The position numbers and the translations under genes are program-made. From assembly GCA_014706295.1 (NCBI GenBank), contig JACSVZ010000002.1, positions 136,138,682-136,202,681 of the forward strand: DNA of 64,000 nucleotides, read 5' to 3'. Source of the DNA: Lycocorax pyrrhopterus obiensis (Eukaryota > Chordata > Aves > Passeriformes > Paradisaeidae). Below, in pieces: positions 51,401-63,200 of this stretch (position 1 is the stretch's first letter; each line of letters starts with the position of its first letter). Under the pieces are notes generated by a model that did no database searches, was not told the DNA's origin, and worked only from the letters and a program-made list of their open reading frames with translations.

Positions 51401-53621
51401 AGAAATGTAGAAAAATCCTCAAATAATTGTGTAAAGATTGAATTTTAACATTGAATTATCCAGGAATATAAACTAAAAAGTACTTTCTAGATTAGTTTGT
51501 AGTTAATCTGTAGTCCATAAAACCTGGTTAAGGCCAAAAGGTTATATATGTTAAGATAATTAGACTTTTCCCAAGTATAAAGAAACTTTCAGAAAAGATT
51601 AGTCTGTGTCTTTTTTTTTAATTGTAAGTTTCAGTTTTAAATACCTTGGAAAAAACTTTTACTTGAACTTCAAGACCTTGCTTTCATTTGATGCTTATTG
51701 AAGTTATGACATTAATAAGACTAATGTGCTGACTCCTGAGATCTCACATCATAAGATTTTAATGGCAGCTTGGAATATAAATCCTATTGCCAAACATAGT
51801 AAATCATAGTTATATCCTAATCAGCCATGGTGAAGGACAGTTCTTGTCCATGGTTAATTCAGATTTCTTCTTCCAATATTTTCAAACTGAGACTCATTAT
51901 GTCATAATTGAGTGTTATGCTTATACTGCTTCAGGGAAAAACACTTTGGTAAAGTATCTCAATTAACCAATGAGTTCTGTCAGTGGGACAAAAAATAAAA
52001 AGAAGAAATGGAAAGGAAGGCAAGCAGAACCCACCATGGAATATGCAGTATGTCACCTTTCCAATATGTCAGAGGAAGGAAAGTACTCAGGGAATAGCCT
52101 TTCCCTTGTGATGATAAGGAAAGTTCTGTTCTTGATGACATAGGGCATTAATTGGATAATTTTTACAGAAAGCAAAAGCATGTGGCACTGAAAGAAAGAA
52201 AAACTTCTGCCAAAGTAATCTAATTTTCAGTCTTACCCTATTGTTCAATACAGTACTATTATGGCAGCTTCAGGCTAGTGTTTGTGCTGCTGCTACAAAA
52301 TCACTTAGACCTGTTTTAGCCAAACAACAGTTTAGCAGAGTTTTATTTTATTTGGTATTGCCAGCTCACCATGTGATACTCATTTCCATTATTTTACTCT
52401 CTTGGTATTGTATCTTCCCAAACCCAAGAGTCAAAGCATACCTCGTGATATGTTTTCAAAAGAATTTACCAGGCATGAAACAGCCTCACTATGTGTACAA
52501 GTTTTGGATTCCTCCATTGTCCTCTCTCTGGTACTCTATTTTCTATTTCCTCCCAAGTCTTGAAGTTCTAGAAAATTTCATGTTTCTGAGAGACTTGACT
52601 TCATTAGGCAGTTGCTGATGGATTGAAAAACAGATGGTGAGAGCAACTGGAACTGTCAGCAAGTTCAAGGGCAAGAGAACATACAATTTTAAGCATAGTT
52701 TGTTTTGTCTCTCTGCTCTGAGACTGAAATTTCAATATTCCATTTTATACTATGGAAAACCAAAGTCAGTGAAATTATGAGAGAAACTGCAAGCATTTCT
52801 GTATACTCTTATACATACACACAAAAAGGGACATATTTTTTCCAATCCAATTTTTAACATTCTTGATGTTCTTTCTATTGGCTCTTTTTTTTTCTCCTCT
52901 GAGATAATCAGTGATTTTCAATTACAGGTTGTCTACTCCCTCCTTCCATATCATTATTCTGTGAAGCACAACAGTTGTGCAATATGGCCGTTATTGACCA
53001 CAAAATTCTTTATTGTTATTTTTCTTCCTTAGTGTCTGTTTCTTCAACAGACCAAATAAACAATTGTTTGCAGAATTCAGAGGGTTTTTTTCCTCCCATA
53101 TCTTCCAGTGTTATCAAAAATATTATTAAAATTTAAATGTATTAGCTATAAACTGCTTTTTTAAAACTTGGGGGAAAAAAAGCTGGATTTAAAAAAAAAA
53201 TATTTTCTGTAATTTAAGCAGCATGTTCCTGCTATTTTTAGCATTCAAGGCCTCTTTTCCCTTTCAATATTTTGTTTTACTAGAGCCAGAACATACACAA
53301 TGATATGCAGGTCATCAAGCTCTTCATGAATTCGTGACACCCCGCATCTTATGCCAATGGTTTTCTTAGGAGTTCCAGTGCTTTCTAATGAATATGACTT
53401 GTTGCTTAATTTGTAGCTAGAGATGTTATTCATGTAAACTACTTTTGAACTCCCTTTTGCAACTTTTATTTTAGTCCTTTATAGCACTTACAGATATATT
53501 TTCATTCGTATTTATGTTTATTTTTTAATTTTCAACATTAAGTGATATTAAAAGCAGTTTCTTAGCAAAACCCAATAAGTATACGTATAATAGTATAGTT
53601 ATATAAAATTATCATGTGGAC
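48411..53621. other. Unique AT-rich non-coding DNA
   Basis: No genes or known transposable elements are recognised. It includes an A/C-rich tract at about 49370-49410 and a 25-bp tandem duplication at 50.47 kb. A 125-codon plus-strand frame at 52241-52618 has no motif and probably arose by chance. Confidence 0.5.
50467..50516. repeat. Tandem duplication of about 25 bp
   Basis: TTTGTTAAATGTATCTCTGA and TTTGTTAAATATATCTCTGA occur one after the other with a single difference, each followed by GTT. Confidence 0.85.
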
Positions 53622-53690
53622 AGAGGACATCTCAAGTTGAAAGGGACCCTTAAGGATCATTGAGTCCAAGTCCCTGCTCCTAGCAGGATA
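53622..53690 (-). mobile_element. CR1 LINE 3' end fragment, reversed
   Basis: The order 'GACATCTCAAGTTGAAAGGG', 'ACCCTTAAGGATCATTGAGT' and 'CCAAGTCCCTGCTCC' is the reverse of the last bases of a CR1 3' region. Only about 70 bases remain and the octamer tail is lost. It ends 155 bases before the LTR at 53846. Confidence 0.72.
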
Positions 53691-53845
53691 ATAATAATTT
53701 TCAGAAGAAATAGTATATTTTAATGTAATATTGAAATTCAGTTGTGGTAGTTCGGCTAGCAAGAAATGTGACTGCCATGAAGGTGATCTGGGTGTAGAAA
53801 TCAACATTTAAGATGATCTGAAGCGTCTGATTTTTAAAAGGTCAT

Positions 53846-54938
53846 TGTGGTGGGCTTGACCTTGCCTGGACACCAGGTACCCACAAGACTGCTCTGTCAC
53901 TTCTCCTCAGCTGGACAGGGGAAGAAAAATGCAGTGAAAGGCTTATGGATCAAGATAAGGACAGGGACAACTCCCTCACCAATTACTATCACAGGCAAAA
54001 CAGACTCAAGGAAATTAATTTAATCTATTGCAAATCAAATCAGAGTAAGGTAATGAGAAATAAAAAAAAATCACAAAAAGCTTTCACCCCACTCCTCCCT
54101 TTTTTCTGGGATCCACTTCACGCTCAATTTTCTCTATCTCCTCCCCCATAATAGAGCATGGGAACAGGAAATGTGGGTTGTGGTCCCATTTTGTTTCTGC
54201 TGCTCCATCCTTCTGAGCAGGCAGACTCCTCACACTCTTTCTCTGTTCCATTGTGGGGTTCGTCCCACAAGAGAGAGAGTTCTCCTTGGACTTCTCCAGT
54301 GTGAATCCTTCATGTGTGCTGCAGTTCTTCACAAAGTGCAGATGTGCAGTACTTCAGCGACAGACTGCTCCAATGTGGAGCAAACCTGTTCTAGCATGGG
54401 CTCCTGTCTCCATGGGTCCACAAGTCCTGCCAGCACTCTGTTCCAGCACAGGCTCCCCATGTTGTCCCAGGCCTGTTCTGGTGCATCCACCTGTTCCAGT
54501 GAGGGCTCCTCCAGGGGCTGCAGGTGGATCTCTGCACCCCCGTGAACTTCCATGGGCTGCAAGGGCACAGCAGGTTCACCATGGTCTTCACCACAGGCTG
54601 CAGAGGAATCTCTTCCCTGGTGCCTATAGCACCTTCTACCCCTCCATCCTCACTGACCTTGGGGTCTGCACAGTTGCTTCTATCACATAATCTAACTCCT
54701 CTCTTCAGCTGTGTTCGCTGTTGCACAGGTTCTTTTCCCCTTCTTAAATAAAATCATCCCAGCTCAGCCATCATCACTGATGGGCTCATCCTTGGCCAGC
54801 ATCAGGTCCATCTCAGAGTCAGCTGGCATTGGTTCTGTCAGACATAGGGGAAGCTTCCAGAAGCTTCTCACAAAAGCCACCTCGGTATCTGTCCAATTAC
54901 CAAAAATTGACCGTGAAAACGCACCACAGCCATATACA
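53846..54938 (-). mobile_element. Solo-type LTR of a bird endogenous retrovirus (copy B)
   Basis: This is a second member of the family at 20849. It starts TGTGGTGGGCTTGACC and ends near CATATACACA, for about 1.09 kb. Blocks shared with copy A in the same order include AGCTGGACAGGGGA-like sequence, 'CAATTACTATCACAGGCAAA' (a worn relative in copy A), 'GGCTGCAGGTGGATCTCTGC' (54515-54534) and 'CACCATGGTCTTCACCA'. A minus-strand TTTATTTAAGAAGGGG at about 54754-54739 is in the right place for a promoter of the U3-R boundary. The reiterated 'CTGTTCCAGC' words (54433 and others) match the repeat seen in copy A. Flanking bases do not show a clear target duplication. The orientation equals that of copy A. 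Several overlapping frames of 60-145 codons inside it are not genes. Confidence 0.87.
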
Positions 54939-56583
54939 CAGAATAGTTGATGCTTTTAAGCACACTGAAGGTGTGAAAGTCAGATTTCTCTCTACTCTTG
55001 CTGAGCTGAAGTGACTGCTTTGCATCATTTTATTCTGTTTACCTGAAGAATGCAAAGCAGAAGGATGAGTACCTCATGCAAAAAAAATCAGGCAAATATA
55101 AAGTAGGTTGAAACAGAACATAAGAGTCTAATAATTGTTTCAGAGAGGTATAACGAGGAACAATGACAGAAATACAAAGAAAGAAATAAAGTCATGACTG
55201 GAAATACTGCTTAACTATGTGTCTGGCAAAGAGATTGTTGGGTAGCCAATCACCGAATCATTTAAAATTGGACTGGTCAAAATGCTTGATAGTGTAAAAC
55301 ATCCGAAGATTCTTCATTGGTGAGTGAGGGAGTAAATGGCCTACCAGGATTTGATGTTTTTTTCCTCATCACTGGTTTACATTGAGGAGTGATCTCTTAT
55401 CGAAGCTGTCACCAGTGTCATTAAAAGATTGAATTTTTTACCAAACATGCATGCTAGATAAAGAAAACTATTTTCACTCACATTAAATAATTCAGATGAC
55501 TCCATGTACAAATAAAAAAATCCTAGATTTTGTGTAATAATATTTTCTGGATGAGAAATCTGTTAATAAAAAAATCAGGATTTAAACATAACAGTACATT
55601 TTAATGTATTTCACTGTCAAAATATGATTACATTATTCACATTCAGTGAAAGTAAAAGATATAGAAGAATTAAAAGGCATAATCAAATCTGTTCTATATT
55701 TTAGAGGAAGACAAATTATTCAACCTAAACTCCATATATGATTTTTTTTCTGTGTGTATGTAAAGAAACGTTGCATTCTTTTTTTCTTCTAGATTCAGAG
55801 AGATAAATACAGAATAAGATAACATGTACACAGACTGTAGTACACCTGAGAAACTTTCGAGCTACAGGGAAGGGAAAAAAGGAAAAACAAAGTTGGCTAG
55901 CTGGGCTAATCCAGACAAGAAATAAGAAAGTTTAACATATTTGAGAAGGGAGCATTAAATATTCTTTTAATTTCTTCCCATTCAAGGATATTCCCAGACT
56001 AAAGCTTGATTGCAAGACATTAAAGCCTGGGAAAAGGCTTATTTCTATCAGAGGCATTTTTGGATAGATCATCTGAGTTACATTACAGTATTTTTATTTA
56101 ATTTATTGAAATCCTTTGAATTCAGACTTGCCTTTGAATCCGGCTGAGAAAAGTCTTGTTACTATTTCTCTGTTAGTTGGCCAAAACACATGAAAATAAT
56201 GCTTAGAAAGAAATTTCAGAGGAACAGAAATCAAAGGGCACTTTCTAAAATCCTTTGCTCTCATTTCTGCTGACTTTCCAGCTACTGTTCTGCACATAAC
56301 TGGGGAAGAAACGATAAGTTGCCATGATTTTGGAGCAAAAGTTATATGCTGAACATTTTTGTGGGAAGAGGCATCGCTGTATACTTGACTGTAGAACTAC
56401 ATCTTTCTATATGAAAGTGAGTATTCCAAAAAGTCAAAAAGAGAGGACAATATTCAGTGATGAAGAAGGGTAATATTGACCTACACGGCATTGACAAGTA
56501 CTTGGAAGGTGGATACACTTAGGCATTCAAAAACATAGCGAACAACCACAGTCACTGAGGCAAGGTTTTTGTAATTCAATTTG

Positions 56584-56619
56584 CTGTGTAACTGAAATTT
56601 ACTGTGTAACTGAAATTTA
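56584..56619. repeat. Perfect 18-bp tandem duplication
   Basis: CTGTGTAACTGAAATTTA is present twice with no gap and no mismatch. Confidence 0.92.
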
Positions 56620-58727
56620 GAGAAGACAGAATATCACAGTTTAACTACATTCACACAGTATAAAACGTAAAATGCTCTCCAGCCCTTTATCACAAGGCTA
56701 AAACCTTTTCTACTTGTGACACTGTACAGCACTGGAGAGAGGGAGCAGGAAAGATCAAAAGCAACATTATAAAAGGGATAAGTAAATGTTTAATAAGTAT
56801 CTGAAAACTGTCTCTAGAGTATTTTGTGGTCTTATTAGTGCACTTCTTAATAAGAAACGTATGGAAATCACTATATAGTTTGTTGCAAATAAGACTTAGA
56901 AGCAACTTCACAATCTTATGACATACTATTGTATAATTGAGTTACTTAATTTTGTAGACAAAAGCAAAACAAAATCCAATTACTAGGAATTAGAGAATTC
57001 TGACTTGATACAAGCTTCAGATTTTTAACACTGTGTTAATCATGAATAGCTAAATCAAAAATTATGTTCCCTCAAACAAGCCAAAGACCTTAGTGTAATT
57101 CACATTTCATCTTATTGTTGGAACAACAAAAAACCCTATCCTATACAGCAGAGTTAATATAACAGCTCAGTAAGAAGACTAGTGTGATTCTTCTGACCTT
57201 AAAATACCTGAGGTAACAACAACCCCAGTGCACAGTGACCTAATCACTTCTAATCACTAGGGCCTAATCTGTTCTCTTTGAATTTACCACTGTCCCTACT
57301 AAACTTCCAACCCCTTTCATATGCTGATTTACAAATGTAAATCTCTCAATCTGAAATTGTATCTTTAACAGCTCTGCCAGATGCTGTGATAATTCAATGG
57401 ATTAAATTAGGTAACTAGAAACCTTTATGCTTTTACACTGAATGCCTTTCTTGGGTATATATGCAAGCAACATTTTCTTAACAAAAAATAAGCTATGAAA
57501 TAATGAGAACTTCAAAGAACAGAGGACATGTGACATCTTTGGAGATGAAAAAACCAGTGATAATAACTATTTTTAGGGAAAATAAAAATAAAGCATTCAC
57601 ATGAGTTTCATATATGTTAAGAAAATATCCATTTAGACTTCATTTCTCCCTTCCTTTTACCTGAACATTATGTTCATATTTAAGCCCTAAGGAAGATGCA
57701 GTGCACATAACCCAAGTTCTTTTCATATCAAAGCCAAGCATGGGGAAGGGTGATTCTAGGATGGAGACATACAGACAATGCATTATTATTGTCTGCAAGT
57801 TTCCAAAGATAGTGCTATTTATTAACTTTCTAAATTACTGTGTATGAAGGTAGCCCTTTTAGAATGTTTTAAAGCTTAAGAGTAACTACTGAGATAAAAT
57901 GCAATTTCAATCAAAACATACAATTAACTAGCCCATGAACTGCCTGGCTGATAAGGCTGATGCATCTAAATCACTCAAAGTCGTAACTACTTGTCCATGT
58001 ATCTCAGCAGAGCTTAGCCTGACTGAACTCTAAACTGAGAAAATAGAACTAGCTCTGATCCAAATACCCAACAGCCTTCTGAGCCTGGTGTTGTGTCTAG
58101 GTTAACATTCCCTTCTGTGAACTCCATTTCAGGTGTCTATAAACTGTGATGAAAATAGTTTACCTGACAACTGAGATATGCACTTAAACACGTCTGTCAT
58201 GTGTTTGGTATTTTCTAATTATTTTCTTGGTATGTCTCTGTTCATCTTCTTATTGCTCTTTTCTTAAACCCCTACCCTTGGAGGACGTCCAAGATAAAAA
58301 TGTTACTTTTTTATCCACATGGAGTTTACAATGACTGTGTTGATGATATTACCCTTTCTTAACCAAAACATTCCTCAAATCTTATTTGTTGAGGTTTTGG
58401 GACAGGCTATTATGTGTAACTGTCATTCAAGTGAAACAAATTTTGATTGTAGTTTCATTCTTTCTGAATTATGTCTTGAAAGATACAATGTGTAACTTCA
58501 ACTGTTATAAATAGAAAAAGAGCTACCTAAACAAAATATTATCCAGACCCAATTCAAAATAAGGTAGATATTTCTGTGATATTTTTAAAACAAAAAGTAA
58601 AATTTAAGCCGTGTAACTTCATGAAGATATACACATTGTCTTATAAAACTGTTGTCCTGATGACTGTTTCTGAGTAAGAAAAACTTCAAAGAACTGAAGA
58701 TTCCACGGGAAGAAAAAGGAAAAAAAA

Positions 58728-58835
58728 ATAAAGCAGCAAAAAACCAAAACAAAAATACAAACAAATAAACAAAGAAACAAAAAAAAACCCAACCAAAAAC
58801 CACCAACCAACCAACTGAAAACAAAACTAAACCAA
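58728..58835. repeat. A/C-rich low-complexity tract
   Basis: About 100 bases are mostly A and C, passing from AAACAAAT-like units to AACCAACCAACC units. It strongly resembles the tract at 40725-40811. The minus strand reads as a T/G tract and produces a hydrophobic Phe/Val/Leu frame of 93 codons, which is an artefact. Confidence 0.85.
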
Positions 58836-59901
58836 AAGCTGGAAGACAGCTTTTCTGGAAGACCAAACCAAAACTACCTGCTGGAAGATGCTAGTGGTTT
58901 TATAAAGATCCAATATATGGTCCATTATAAAAATATCTGGACATATACTTCAATGTCAGACTAGCAGAGATACGTTAGCCTCATGCTGCAATCCCAGCTC
59001 ACTACTGGACGATGGGTGGAACTTTATTCCACGCTGAGTCAAAGGGAAATGAACTGTGAACATGAGAGCTCAGTGAAGCATTTCAAGACAAAAAGAAGAG
59101 ATGACAAGGATAAAAGGGGAATGAAATGAAATCATCTGGAGCAGAGGAATAGAACAGGATAGCGATTAAAACCAGTAAGGAGACACACTGAGTCTTTGTT
59201 GTGAATGGTGAGGGAGGAGGGTTGTTACCAGAGGGCAGAATAGACAGTACTGGATGACAGAATATCTTTTACTGTATATTCAGGAGAAAAGCACTGTTAG
59301 AAGAGTAGAAGAGTAACACAATGGATTCCCACTGAGTGTGGACAGAGTCATCTAATAGCCCAGATGAAGCATGGCTGAAGAACAGTAGGAATGGGGGTAG
59401 CCGTCTACCCTCAAAAGATGATATTCAAGGACAAAATGGCTTTAAGTTTCAGAACAGTAGAGACCTGTGTAAGACTTCAAAACTTAATATCTTGAAGAAA
59501 GTTAAAACTACAAAGAAAGACCATGAGCTTCAGCTTTGTCAAATTTCAAATAATTCAGGTAGCCTACTAAAATGTATCAACAGACTATGGTTTGATACTT
59601 GAGAGTTCAATGAAAGTTTTGTGTGCACACAAGACAAATTCCAATTTAAGTAATTTCTTCCAAAAGAATAAATCACACCTTCCTCAGAACTTTTAACTTT
59701 TTTCTTCTTTTTTGATTCATCCTTTACCTCACAAGAACTGAATCTTACTTTGTCGTTGGGAAATTCTTGCTGAGGAAATATATATTAAATGAGATTTGAA
59801 GCGATTTTTCAAAATATTATTGATGTGCATTACTTACCTTCTTTTTCATAGTCTTTCTTCTACTTGGGTTTTAAATATTATGAAAAAAGCTACTCTTTAG
59901 C

Positions 59902-60265
59902 TGTCGCTGTTTTCCCCATGGACGAGTAGAGAAACGACACGAAGTCCAGGCTCAGGGATCAATGGATGGATTTAATGAATTCTCAGAAGACTTTTATATG
60001 TTAGCTCGCAAAGTGTATTAAGTGGCATAAGGTAATTGGTTTTTACCATCCACCCCCTAAGGGGATTGGTCAAGTTCTAAGACACCCATCTCTGAATGTT
60101 TTTCTAGTTAGAACCATAACAATTCTACCAAAACAATCCGCAGCTGCAAGAAGTTTACAAAACTGTAACATTGTTTTGTCTTACTTGCATGGGAAAGACA
60201 GAACTCTCAGAAAAATGCTGCAAAGAGCTGAAGAAATTCTCTGCTGGCGTTTTTTCAGCATCCAT
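59902..60265 (-). mobile_element. Partial bird ERV LTR
   Basis: The segment starts TGTCGCTGTTTTCCCCATGG and runs through 'GGATCAATGGATGGATTTAA', 'AATTCTCAGAAGACTTTTAT', 'GGTAATTGGTTTTTACCATC', 'CCCCTAAGGGGATTGGTCAA' and 'CTACCAAAACAATCCGCAGC' to 'GGCGTTTTTTCAGCATCC'. I recall this order from LTRs of bird ERVs, possibly an ERVK-type. On the minus strand TTAAATCCATCCATTG stands where relatives have a polyadenylation signal, which suggests minus orientation. The U3 part beyond 60265 is missing, so no target duplication can be read. Confidence 0.6.
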
Positions 60266-63200
60266 ATTTAGCCATAAATTTTTGTAATTAAAAAAAAAAA
60301 ATAGGTATCATTCTTGGCCACTGCAGTCACCCTACCAGTGTTTATTAATGCCCTTTACAGAAATAACTAATTTGCAACTATTTAAATATTCATAGCATGA
60401 CAAAAATTAAGAAACATACACTAGTATATATTTCTTAACTTCTTGTACCCAATTGTGGGTTAATTTCTTTCACAAAAGAAGAAAAGTGGCAGTAGAATCT
60501 TGACCTCCTGAACAAGTGCCATGGCACTTTGTCTTTGGAGTAACAAGGTCCATGGCCTCGTAGGATTATGTATCTCTTGCTTCTCATTCCAGGAAGATGC
60601 TTCTTTTAAGTTCAGAGTGAGGCATGCAGTGTGACAGCAGAGTCTGATTAGCCACAGTTAGCCACAGTACCCTTTTCCTTGGTGTTTCCTCTTGACTAGG
60701 AATGCTCAATTAAGCAGTGCTCAATTTACTGTCTGGCTTTTATGGATCCATTCTTAGTGTATGCTGTATAAAGTGTCTATTTCTAAATTAATAAAGCAGA
60801 CAGGGATGCATGTTTTAAACACCACTTCAAAATGCTTCCAGAAATGTTTTTGGCCTTTAACAAATACTCTTCCAGATGATGTTTGGAGGCTTTCTACTCC
60901 AGGGCTTGTTCCTCTCAGGCAGGATGAGTGACAGATCCCTGGCTGAAGCAGGGTGAGAGTTTAGCTAAATGACTACAAGGCTCCTACCCTCAAGTTCTGT
61001 GAATGATCCAAAGCCCACTTTACTTCACAGCAAACACCATCATACCTATGTAAGGCTTTTGGATTCTGGCATGCTATATGCCTGATCACCATGTACTTTG
61101 CCTTTTTTCCAGTGCTATACTTCAGTGACTTTCAAGATGTTGTGAATATTTTTCAGGCCAAATACATGTCCTTTGAAGAATTCTGGGCTAGACTCCAGGA
61201 ACAATACAGAAAAAAAAAAAAAAAAAGCAAAGCTTACACTGATATCCTCTGAATTTATATAAACACTTGAAATTTTATATTCATCAAATTCACCTGATAA
61301 CATAGTCCTCTAAGACATATCTATAATCAATGATGGATAATAAACGATTTCCTCCAGCCCAAATAGAGAAAATTGAAGTAAAGAGGTGAATGTTGAAATA
61401 AGCAGGACTTCAAGCAAAGAAACAGATGTTCCTCTTTATGAGACAATTCAGAAAAACACTTAATAATATGTGTATATTTCAGTTTCATCAGAATGAATTT
61501 GACTTATGCTTATGTTAAAATTAGATTTATAAGGATGCATCTACAGGTTGATTCAGGCAGTGTGAGTTCAAGCATTATCATTCCAGGTGACATTAAACAG
61601 ATGCACCTTATCTATGAAATACCCAAAAAACAACAAACCTGGTGTGTATTTAGTAAAAGTGTTGCATATTTTGTTCCAGAAAAATAAACCAATAGTATAT
61701 ATCCTTGGGAGGAAATAAAGCAAAAAAAGTAACCTAGCTATTTAGTGTAGCTGCTAACTAAACTGGATTTTCAAAACCAGTATATGTTTTTATGCATATT
61801 TAGTATCTGAAGTGAACTCACTAGCTAATCCTTCATGATATTCACGCAATTTTTTTAATAAAGTACGTCATTTTTTTCTCCTCTGTATTTTCTTTATTGC
61901 ACTCGCTTTTCAATAACTTATGTTTTTTCAACATACATTACAAATATTTCAAAAATATTTGCTAAATACATAAGTTGTACAGTTTTGAAAATACGACCTT
62001 GTTTGTTTACCCTGACAGCTTAGAAACCAAAAGATAAAAGACAAACACCAGCAAAAAAGCAATTAACCAAAACCCCACACTTTAAAAATACTGAAAAATT
62101 ATGTTATGTTTTGTTATCTTCAAATCTCGGTATTTTAACAGACAGAGCTGATTAATTAATTTTAACCCTTCAGAATAACAATTCCAATGTTTGTCTTAAA
62201 ATTACTGCTATTCTTGCAAAATTACTGTTTGACATATCAAATTAATATAGGAGATTTAGAAAAATTTTTTGCTATGACTGAGGGAAAAAATAACACTAAA
62301 TACAGATGGAAATTGCACATGTATAAAACACTTGTTCTGTATTTTAACTGCAAATTTGCATAATCTAATAGTTGATTCTGCCCTTTTAACAATACTTGAA
62401 GAAGCAGGATTAGAAATAAACTCTCATTTCTCAGTCCAGCATCTTGGTGATCCATAGGATCATAAGGCTTTCCTTAAGGCCAAATAATGATACTGTTTCT
62501 GCTGTAACATGTTCAATCACTCCTGAATTATTCTGGTGACTCTAGAAGGAGAGTTTGGCTCTAAGGTTTTAATAAAATCCTGATTCACTTTAGGTCAAAG
62601 TACCTGTAACTTTCATTCATTTTATACGAAAAACAAACACCTACATTTGGAGTTCTTGTGTGTGCATTATGGCATGCCAGGTTAATCTGTGTTGGTTTGC
62701 TTGTATTTGTTTTAATAGCAGGTTTGCCTAGATGCTTCATTATTTCATCAACAGGAGTTGAGCTTAGCACCAGGTGGTTTTTTCCTATCAAATTGGGGAA
62801 AAGGAAAAAGCAAAACAAAACAAACACCACCACAAAAAAAAAAAAAAATTGCATTTTGTTGGTAAGTGTTAATATATCTGTGCTTTCCCATTTCAAACGT
62901 AGAGGATCAGATGATGATACTGACATTATACATCACTGGTGTAAGAATAGAGCTATGACTACCTGGAGATTGTGAGATACACCTGGAATCTTTGGATCAT
63001 CATAGGAAATGTACCGCAGCTGCACTCATGCACTGCTATGATCTCCACTTCCAAATACTTCACTTACATATTAATCTTCTCTCATCAGATTGAAACTTAA
63101 GATAACAAATCATTGAGGATGTATCTGATCACTGGAAAATACAGAGCTTCATTTCTGGAACACTGTCATCCTTAAAAACCAAAGTTATTAACATTTTATG

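Larger units (their letters stand above)
54939..59901. other. Unique AT-rich non-coding DNA
   Basis: No gene or known retroelement is recognised. It includes an 18-bp tandem duplication at 56.58 kb and a long A/C-rich tract at 58.74 kb. An 88-codon plus-strand frame at 59336-59602 is polar and lysine-rich and not recognised. Confidence 0.5.

Noticed and set aside
52241..52618. 125-codon plus-strand frame with hydrophobic patches
   Set aside because: No motif or paralogue is recognised, T-rich sequence gives hydrophobic residues by chance, and no splice or promoter signals are convincing.
20849..54938. A single 33-kb provirus bounded by the two related LTRs
   Set aside because: The interval is far too long, contains other LTRs and CR1 copies and no gag, pol or env sequence, and the LTRs differ at many sites.
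54171..54950. Open frames of 75-145 codons on both strands
   Set aside because: They lie inside LTR copy B and have the same explanation.
58585..58866. 93-codon hydrophobic minus-strand frame resembling a membrane protein
   Set aside because: It is the translation of an A/C low-complexity tract, so the Phe, Val and Leu runs are compositional.
62585..62975. Opposed frames of 113 and 105 codons
   Set aside because: They overlap on opposite strands across an A15 run, have no motif, and codon use follows local composition.
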